From Salinivirgaceae bacterium (GTDB taxonomy: Bacteria > Bacteroidota > Bacteroidia > Bacteroidales > SZUA-534): DNA of 38,993 nucleotides. A model generated the notes under the pieces. That model did not search any database. It saw nothing but the letters and a program-made list of their open reading frames with translations, and was not told where the DNA came from. Where the stretch lies: positions 1-38,993 of the forward strand of contig JAFZWI010000043.1 in NCBI GenBank assembly GCA_017617355.1, written 5' to 3'. Positions 33,682 to 38,993 of this stretch are shown here, in pieces (within the stretch, counting starts at the first letter, position 1; the number at the start of each line of letters is the position of its first letter). The translations under genes were made by a program, and so were the position numbers.

Positions 33682-33740
33682 TTAACGTTAACGTAACCCT
33701 AAACAGAACGCAAAATTAAACAATGGAAACGACAAACAAA
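33682..33740 (-). promoter_or_regulatory. sufCD promoter and leader palindromes
   Basis: On the minus strand TTTG (33740-33737), 18 bp, TAATTTTG (33718-33711) is a close match to the Bacteroidota promoter. In the leader, TTAACGTTAA (33682-33691) and ACGTTAACGT (33685-33694) are overlapping perfect palindromes just downstream of the predicted start. They are candidate operator sites; the regulator is not known. Confidence 0.65.
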
Positions 33741-33834
33741 ATTGTATATAAAATGTGCGTACTTTCTTGATGCTGTCAGCCAAGGAGTTTGTGAGGATTT
33801 TGTTCGACCAGCATACAGAGTAACATGTAAATTA

Positions 33835-35157
33835 TCAATAATAAAGCGGTTCTTCCTCAACAACGCGCTTTCGAGTGTAGTTGTCTAATATGTTGAACTC
33901 AAATACCGTGTTGGTTGTCAGACAGATATTGCCGCACCCGCCATTTACATTCGAAGGAATTTTCAACGCGCCCGACAATGTGGCAATATCTACATAACCA
34001 TCTGACTCAACAACGTTTAATGCCTTCAGATAGTAATATTGGTTCTCGTTGATGCTTTCTATCGACAGCTTGACTTTCATATTGTAAACAGTGCCTGACA
34101 TAAGCAGATAGTCCTCTGACAGATGTTCCAAATAGTCGTACGCGTAAATTTTATCGGGCGAAAAAATGTTACCGAAAGGCAAATTTACCGATATGCTGAT
34201 TTCGGCGGTAGAGTTATTAAATAAGCGGTCAGCAAACACCTTATGCTTATTGATAATGTTAGAAACTAAAAAGTCAGCATCGTCTTCGTCCGATGATTTT
34301 GGCATCTCGCCTTCCGATAAAATCGGGTCGTTACCATAACTGTAATCGATGCATCTGCCAGGGTTCCAGTATTGACTATGTTCATTCCTTAAGAAATAAA
34401 TGTCAACTTTCTGATTACCATCATTATCGGTGAAATCTACAGGCACAACCATTTTATAATCTTTTCGCAGTTCATTGCAAATGCTGTCAATATTATTATG
34501 CTGCGCATAAACGCTGTCAATATTATCATATTCCTGATAGAAGAACGACCAGTATTCCATCCATTGGGTTGCGGTGTGGTTATAATCGGCATAAGCGGAA
34601 ATTCTGTAATATTCAGCATCTTGTGATATGTCATCTAAACTGATAGTAAAATCAGCATACGTTCTGGTTACCTGTTCTCCACATTCATATATTGTATGAT
34701 TGGCTAATTTGAAATCGGCCTTCGGATTTCTAATCTTATGCGGAGCGGTTTCTTCGGCCCAAGCGTGGCGTCCGTTCGAATAGACATCGATGCGTACCAC
34801 ATCGCCCTCGCCAAAGCGCTTTGTCAGTTGGTACGTACCATTTAAAGTTTGCGAGAGAGAATCGTATAATGTAACACCTTCATCTGTTTTTACGTCTCTT
34901 TTGACAGTTGGTGCAACACGGTCAACCGTCTCCACCAAAGTGCCGTTGACGCGCATCTCTATGGTGGCGTTGTTAACCGGCTGCGGGGCGATTTGCCGGG
35001 TTTCCGACACATACACATAATTGGTGTCGCGGTCAGTAAAGAGGAAGGCGTTGATAGTGAGCTCGCCCTCCATATCGCTGAAATCTGGCGTGAGGTCGTT
35101 TGTGCACGCGGCGCACAGCAAGGCAAAAACCGAAAGAGTTAATATCGAAGTTTTCAT
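33835..35157 (-). CDS. DUF4249 lipoprotein, TonB-receptor partner
   Basis: The 440-residue protein has a lipoprotein signal (LCAAC, Cys18) and a beta-rich N-terminal half (LTINAFLFTDRDTNYVYVSETRQIAP) with the start of DUF4249 proteins. These are encoded directly after a TonB-dependent receptor in Bacteroidota and are thought to work with it at the cell surface. It ends with an ICLTTNTVFEFNILDNYTRKRVV segment. It starts 5 nt after the receptor stop, so it is in the same operon. The ligand is unknown. Confidence 0.88.
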   Translation of the reverse strand: MKTSILTLSVFALLCAACTNDLTPDFSDMEGELTINAFLFTDRDTNYVYVSETRQIAPQPVNNATIEMRVNGTLVETVDRVAPTVKRDVKTDEGVTLYDSLSQTLNGTYQLTKRFGEGDVVRIDVYSNGRHAWAEETAPHKIRNPKADFKLANHTIYECGEQVTRTYADFTISLDDISQDAEYYRISAYADYNHTATQWMEYWSFFYQEYDNIDSVYAQHNNIDSICNELRKDYKMVVPVDFTDNDGNQKVDIYFLRNEHSQYWNPGRCIDYSYGNDPILSEGEMPKSSDEDDADFLVSNIINKHKVFADRLFNNSTAEISISVNLPFGNIFSPDKIYAYDYLEHLSEDYLLMSGTVYNMKVKLSIESINENQYYYLKALNVVESDGYVDIATLSGALKIPSNVNGGCGNICLTTNTVFEFNILDNYTRKRVVEEEPLYY

Positions 35158-35162
35158 TCAGA

Positions 35163-37664
35163 CTAGAATTTATATGTTAGTGTTAATGAGGGTATTAAAG
35201 GAAGAATAGTGATTTTCTTCAATTTTGAGTTGTCAACCCCAGTCCATTCATCATAATCATTGTAATAAAAGATTAATGAGGGATTCATAGCGTTGTAGGC
35301 ATTGTAAACTGAGATGTTGAAAACCCGCTCGAATCGCTTTTTCTGTTTGTGAAAATTGGCTCCTACGCAAAGCAAATGGGTGCAAGGCAGAAGGTAGTTG
35401 TTGCGATTGGGAACATAATCGGCATCGTATGTATAATGATAGTTGGTATAAGATTCTTCTTGATAGTTGTATCCTATCAAATCGTAAGAAAACTTGTCGT
35501 AGTAGGGAGATAGCGCATAATCATCAGGGTTGAGAATTTGTTGTTTGGTGTTGGTGAGTGTGACGCGTGCGCCACTGTAGAATGTCCACGATGCGTCAAT
35601 ATCTATATTGCTGTTCAACTGATAGTTGGCTACAATATTGAAATTGTGCCGGCGGTCGTAAGTGAACGGGAAGCGGCGTCCGTCGTTCACTCCTGAGTTG
35701 CGGTCGAACTGCCTATCGGTTTTCGACAGTGTGTACGACACCATTCCCGTAAGGTCGCCCTCGGTTTTCTGCACCATCAGCTCAACACCTTTCGACCATC
35801 CGCGTCCGGCGGCCACAAGGTCGGTCCATGAATTCGAAAAACCCATAAAACTCATTCCGTCTTTGTATTCGAGCACGTTGTTGAGTTCCTTATAATAAGC
35901 CTCAATCGAAAATTCCCAGCCAGGCAGCACCGTGCAATAAGCGCCAACGCTGTATTGGTCGGCTGTTTCGGGTTCAATGTCTTTAGTGATAGGCACCCAG
36001 AGGTCGGTTGGCAAAGAGATTGGCGACGATGTGAGCAAGTGAACGCACTGACTCATACGCGAATATGCGGCCTTGAAAGAGAGATAACTCAACGGCGTGT
36101 ATTTGACCGACAAGCGAGGCTGAACGTTATGGTATTGTTTTTCTTTCAGCGCGAAAAGCGTGTATGACAGACCAACATTCACATCCAGATTCGGTAAAAT
36201 CTGCCAGTCGTCATCGGCGTAAGCCGAAACCTCGTTGGCCATAACCGCCATTCCTCTGTGGAAAGTTGAGGTGTCGGCTCTCTCATCTTCATCGGTGTTT
36301 TTGTATTTTGAACTGGTGGTTTCAGGTACAAAATCGTGGCAGGTGTAGCTTGCGCCGAACTTTACGGTGTGCTCTGGCGCAGGCAGATAATCAAAATCTA
36401 TAATTGCTCCAAAATCCTTTATTTCTGAATCATAGCGTTGCGAGCTATAATTTTCCGCACCTAAATCCTGATAGTGCCATTCCATTTTGTCGTATGACGA
36501 AACAAGCATCTTGTAGCGGTTGTAGTTGATAGTGGTGTTGGCGAACAACTTTTGTGAAAAGACATGGTTCCACCGCAGCGACGGAATGAAATTAGTCCAT
36601 TGAAGTTTCTCGTCATAAGTGTAACTCACAGGAGCGTATATAAACTCTCCTTTTTCATCTAAAATATCAAGGCGATGAGACGAATATTCATACATATCCT
36701 CGTAGCTGTACAGCTTGTCAAGACCGTTGTAGAGAGCGAAATAGAGCCGGTCGTTGTCGGAGAATTTGTGGTTCAGTTTCAGATTCACATCATAAAACCA
36801 GTAGCTTAACGTGTAATCTTTCATAAAAGGCCGCGTGAGAGCCGAAATATAAGTGGTACGCCCTGACAGACTGAACGATGTCTTTCCTTTGATAATGGGG
36901 CCTTCGAGGTTGATGCGCGATGTAAGCAAACCGATTGACGCTGAACCGTGGTATTCGTTCATATCGCCGTCTTTGGTGCGCACGTCAATAACCGACGATG
37001 TGCGCCCGTTGTACCGTGCAGGAAACGATGTCTTGTAGAACGTTACCTTCTTCACCGCCTCGGGCGTGAACACAGAGAAAAAACCGAACAAATGGTCGAT
37101 TTTATAGACCGAGGCACCGTCAAGCAACACCAGATTCTCGTCACCGTTGCCGCCCCGCACATAAAGCGACGAGGCGCCGCCTACGCCTTGCTGCACGCCA
37201 GGTGTTAGCTGAATGGTCCGCAGAACATCGGTCTCGCCAAGTAACGACGGAGTATGCTCTATCAACTTGACAGGCACATCTATACTGCCCATTTTAGTAG
37301 ATTCGATGCCAGATTCGCGACTTTTGGCCGTTACCAAAACTTCTTCAATATCAATATTTCCCGAAAGGCTGATATTGATAATCGTGTCGCGTTTTGTGTC
37401 GAAGCTGACTGTCTGCGGCTGGCAACCAACGTAGGAGTATGTCAGGCTGTGCCGTCCTGCGTTCAGCGTTACGGAGTAGAATCCGAAAACATTGGTGGCG
37501 GTGCCGCGTTTTGTCTCGTTGTCGAACACGGTTGCCCCGATGATTGTCTCAGCCGATTTGCGGTCAGTGATGTGACCGCTAATGGTTATCTTGCTCTGTG
37601 CAAGCGAATTGAGGCACAAGGCCGCACAACAGAATGCGGCAAGAATAGTTTTTTTCAAATACAT
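35163..37664 (-). CDS. TonB-dependent receptor with carboxypeptidase-D-like N-terminal domain
   Basis: The 833-residue outer-membrane receptor has a signal peptide (cleavage near SLAQ, residue 23) and a CarboxypepD_reg-like domain (about 27-105: ISGHITDRKSAETIIGATV...GFYSVTL). A TonB-box-like EEVLVTAK (about 107-114), the plug domain (LRTIQLTPGVQQGVGGASSLYVRGGNGDENLVLLDGAS, abbreviated here) and a barrel ending SLTLTYKF follow. It lacks the length and SusD partner of SusC proteins and is paired with DUF4249, so its cargo is not predicted from the genes. The conserved VRGGN is present. Confidence 0.93.
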   Translation of the reverse strand: MYLKKTILAAFCCAALCLNSLAQSKITISGHITDRKSAETIIGATVFDNETKRGTATNVFGFYSVTLNAGRHSLTYSYVGCQPQTVSFDTKRDTIINISLSGNIDIEEVLVTAKSRESGIESTKMGSIDVPVKLIEHTPSLLGETDVLRTIQLTPGVQQGVGGASSLYVRGGNGDENLVLLDGASVYKIDHLFGFFSVFTPEAVKKVTFYKTSFPARYNGRTSSVIDVRTKDGDMNEYHGSASIGLLTSRINLEGPIIKGKTSFSLSGRTTYISALTRPFMKDYTLSYWFYDVNLKLNHKFSDNDRLYFALYNGLDKLYSYEDMYEYSSHRLDILDEKGEFIYAPVSYTYDEKLQWTNFIPSLRWNHVFSQKLFANTTINYNRYKMLVSSYDKMEWHYQDLGAENYSSQRYDSEIKDFGAIIDFDYLPAPEHTVKFGASYTCHDFVPETTSSKYKNTDEDERADTSTFHRGMAVMANEVSAYADDDWQILPNLDVNVGLSYTLFALKEKQYHNVQPRLSVKYTPLSYLSFKAAYSRMSQCVHLLTSSPISLPTDLWVPITKDIEPETADQYSVGAYCTVLPGWEFSIEAYYKELNNVLEYKDGMSFMGFSNSWTDLVAAGRGWSKGVELMVQKTEGDLTGMVSYTLSKTDRQFDRNSGVNDGRRFPFTYDRRHNFNIVANYQLNSNIDIDASWTFYSGARVTLTNTKQQILNPDDYALSPYYDKFSYDLIGYNYQEESYTNYHYTYDADYVPNRNNYLLPCTHLLCVGANFHKQKKRFERVFNISVYNAYNAMNPSLIFYYNDYDEWTGVDNSKLKKITILPLIPSLTLTYKF

Positions 37665-37725
37665 AATGTTTAGTTAGTTCGGTCTGTTTGGCAAATGCAA
37701 AACAGATTATGCTATATCTTACAAA

Positions 37726-37733
37726 CAAATATA
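37726..37733 (-). promoter_or_regulatory. -7 box of the TonB receptor operon
   Basis: On the minus strand TATATTTG matches TAnnTTTG, about 55 nt above the start codon. The -33 region is not conserved, so an activator may be needed. Confidence 0.5.
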
Positions 37734-37757
37734 ATACCAAAAAAGAAAGTCGAGAAA

Positions 37758-37769
37758 TCACAATTGTGA
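37758..37769. promoter_or_regulatory. 12-bp palindrome TCACAATTGTGA between divergent promoters
   Basis: This perfect palindrome lies between the -7 boxes of the TonB receptor operon (about 25 bp from it) and of the DMT gene (about 30 bp from it). It covers the -33 region of the receptor promoter, a place typical of activators or repressors. The half-site TGTGA is CRP-like but in inside-out order, so I do not assign CRP. Confidence 0.5.
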
Positions 37770-37799
37770 GTAAACATATTTAATATCAGCAATTCATAT

Positions 37800-37807
37800 T
37801 AATTTTG
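37800..37807 (+). promoter_or_regulatory. -7 box of the DMT permease gene
   Basis: TAATTTTG fits TAnnTTTG and gives a 17-nt leader to the ATG at 37831. The position of the -33 box holds only TATT. Confidence 0.5.
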
Positions 37808-37830
37808 CCGCGCAAAACCGACATTATGCA

Positions 37831-38736
37831 ATGAAATCCAAAGACTTGATATTAGGACATTTAGCGGCATTTTTCGCATACGTGATTTTTGGGCTGAACA
37901 CCATTGTGTGCAAAGATATTGCCAATTTTGCGCAGCTGTCGCCTATTGCACTCTTCTGTATTCGCTCCATTGGCGCGGCGGCGCTGTTCTGGCTTCTGTC
38001 GGCTTTCACTCCGAAGGAAAAAGTGCCATTGCGCGACTTGGGCGCCATTTTCATTGCCTCAATGCTGGGCTTGTTCCTCACGCAAATCACGTTTCTGAAA
38101 GCCATCACCATTACCACCCCAATGGACGCCACCATTGTGGCAACCATGACGCCAATAATGACGATGTTTGTATCGGCCATTTTCATAAAAGAACCCATAA
38201 CACTGAAAAAAGTTTTGGGCGTGCTGTTGAGTTTTTCGGGCGTTATATTTTTGATATTCAACTCTGTTTACGATTCCGGCGCAGTCGAAAAATCAACTCC
38301 AATGGGTATTGGTCTGATGATTCTGAACGGTCTGTTTTTCGCCATGTATTTGGGCATTTTCCGCCCCCTGATTTCGCGTTACAATGTTGTGACGTTCATG
38401 AAATGGATGTTCACATTCTCAATGGTTGCCGCTCTGCCGTTTGGCGCATCCGACTTGCTGTCGGCCAATTACAGCCAGTTTTCGGGCAAGTTGCTTGCCG
38501 ACATCGGATTCCTGGTGTTCTTCGCCACATTCGTTTCCTATTTCCTGATTCCTTACGGGCAAAAACGTCTGCGGCCAACGCTTGTGGGTATGTACAGCTA
38601 CTTGCAGCCCATAATTGCCGCTGTGGCGAGCATCTGTGTAGGAATGGACACGCTGACAGTTGGTAAGGTTCTTGCGGCAGCACTGGTGTTTGTGGGTGTG
38701 GGCGTTGTAAATAAGAGCAAGGCAAGGCAGGAATAA
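37831..38736 (+). CDS. EamA/DMT-family permease
   Basis: The 301-residue protein has about ten membrane segments in two EamA repeats. The first contains GLNTIVCKDIANFAQLSPIALFCIRSIGAAALF; the second begins near MGIGLMILNGLFFAMYLGIF and ends with RPTLVGMYSYLQPIIAAVASICVG...AAALVFVGVGVVN. Drug/metabolite transporters of this group export amino acids or other small metabolites; no substrate can be named. It is divergent from the TonB operon, and a terminator is not visible before kdsB. Confidence 0.9.
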   Translation: MKSKDLILGHLAAFFAYVIFGLNTIVCKDIANFAQLSPIALFCIRSIGAAALFWLLSAFTPKEKVPLRDLGAIFIASMLGLFLTQITFLKAITITTPMDATIVATMTPIMTMFVSAIFIKEPITLKKVLGVLLSFSGVIFLIFNSVYDSGAVEKSTPMGIGLMILNGLFFAMYLGIFRPLISRYNVVTFMKWMFTFSMVAALPFGASDLLSANYSQFSGKLLADIGFLVFFATFVSYFLIPYGQKRLRPTLVGMYSYLQPIIAAVASICVGMDTLTVGKVLAAALVFVGVGVVNKSKARQE

Positions 38737-38761
38737 CTTTTGCTTTTTCTTATCGCCTAAT

Positions 38762-38798
38762 TACTAAATCCTAAATCCTACATTTTTTAGTAAATTTG
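38762..38798 (+). promoter_or_regulatory. TCCTAAA direct repeats and kdsB -7 box
   Basis: Two tandem CTAAATC units (38764-38778) precede TAAATTTG (38791-38798), a full -7 match, which would place transcription start near 38805 and the ATG 12 nt further. A -33 box is absent at 19 bp. Confidence 0.45.
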
Positions 38799-38816
38799 GC
38801 GCAAAATTTACAATCA

Positions 38817-38993
38817 ATGGTTGTATTAGGTATCATTCCCGCCCGTTACGCCTCGTCGCGGTTTCCGGGCAAGCCGTTGGCCGACATTGGCGGAAAGCCA
38901 ATGGTGCAGCGGGTTTTTGAGCAGGCGTCGAAGGCGCTTGAGCACGTGGTTGTGGCCACCGACGACCAACGCATCTACGACGCTGTGCTGGCG
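38817..38993 (+). CDS. kdsB: CMP-KDO synthetase, 5' end only
   Basis: Only the first 59 codons are inside the window; the frame is still open at the edge. The product begins [20 protein letters not shown], followed by [13 protein letters not shown] and VVVATDD, which is the CTP-binding start of 3-deoxy-manno-octulosonate cytidylyltransferase. The enzyme activates KDO with CMP for lipopolysaccharide core synthesis. The ATG at 38817 gives the standard N-terminus. Confidence 0.96.
   Translation, partial: MVVLGIIPARYASSRFPGKPLADIGGKPMVQRVFEQASKALEHVVVATDDQRIYDAVLA

Noticed and set aside
37758..37769. CRP-binding site
   Set aside because: The half-sites are in the order TCACA-TGTGA, the reverse of TGTGA-N6-TCACA.

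Overview
The window looks like chromosome of a Bacteroidota bacterium, most likely order Bacteroidales. Supporting this are several promoters of the Bacteroides sigma-ABfr type (TTTG, about 19 bp, then TAnnTTTG), the absence of Shine-Dalgarno leaders, a T9SS-type C-terminal sorting domain on a BspA-like protein, a TonB receptor/DUF4249 lipoprotein pair, SufC-SufD, a reverse rubrerythrin, an EF-G2-type paralog and several PorT-like barrels. Most of the window is ordinary core genome. I see no prophage, insertion sequence, CRISPR array, tRNA or rRNA.

Layout. 1-3.5 kb: the 3' end of a secreted-type carboxylesterase, then a convergent 916-aa BspA-like leucine-rich-repeat surface protein. 3.5-7.5 kb: an EF-G paralog (fusA2-like, minus), recA, and a small Bacteroidota-type envelope protein. 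7.6-11 kb: a beta-barrel protein, trpS, HU and a tRNA-dihydrouridine synthase. 11-17.3 kb: an acyltransferase-3 membrane protein, a 1017-aa ABCG-like ATPase/permease fusion, and the DUF47-pit phosphate-transport pair. 17.3-20.1 kb: the DUF177-rpmF-plsX-fabH operon, linking ribosomal protein L32 to early phospholipid and fatty-acid synthesis.

20.1-24 kb: a bactofilin gene with its own near-perfect promoter, overlapping an AtpZ-like gene that is not followed by an ATP synthase operon; then, on the minus strand, a tightly packed DUF262-lipoprotein-comM set. 24.2-27.4 kb: a five-repeat DUF349 protein, then a rubrerythrin and a reverse rubrerythrin for oxidative-stress defence. 27.5-31.4 kb: an M16 zinc peptidase and another barrel protein. 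31.5-33.7 kb: sufC-sufD, with neither sufB nor sufS next to them. 33.8-37.7 kb: TonB receptor plus DUF4249 lipoprotein. 37.8 kb to the end: a DMT-family permease and the start of kdsB, whose product activates KDO for lipopolysaccharide.

The points most worth a second look are the EF-G paralog, whose G3 motif has Leu where translating GTPases have the catalytic His; the overlapping DUF262-lipoprotein-comM cluster; the sufCD pair without sufB; the AtpZ gene apart from ATP synthase; the non-LRR modules in the BspA-like protein; and several unexplained palindromes and TTAGG-like intergenic repeats. Nothing in the window proves a wholly new system.
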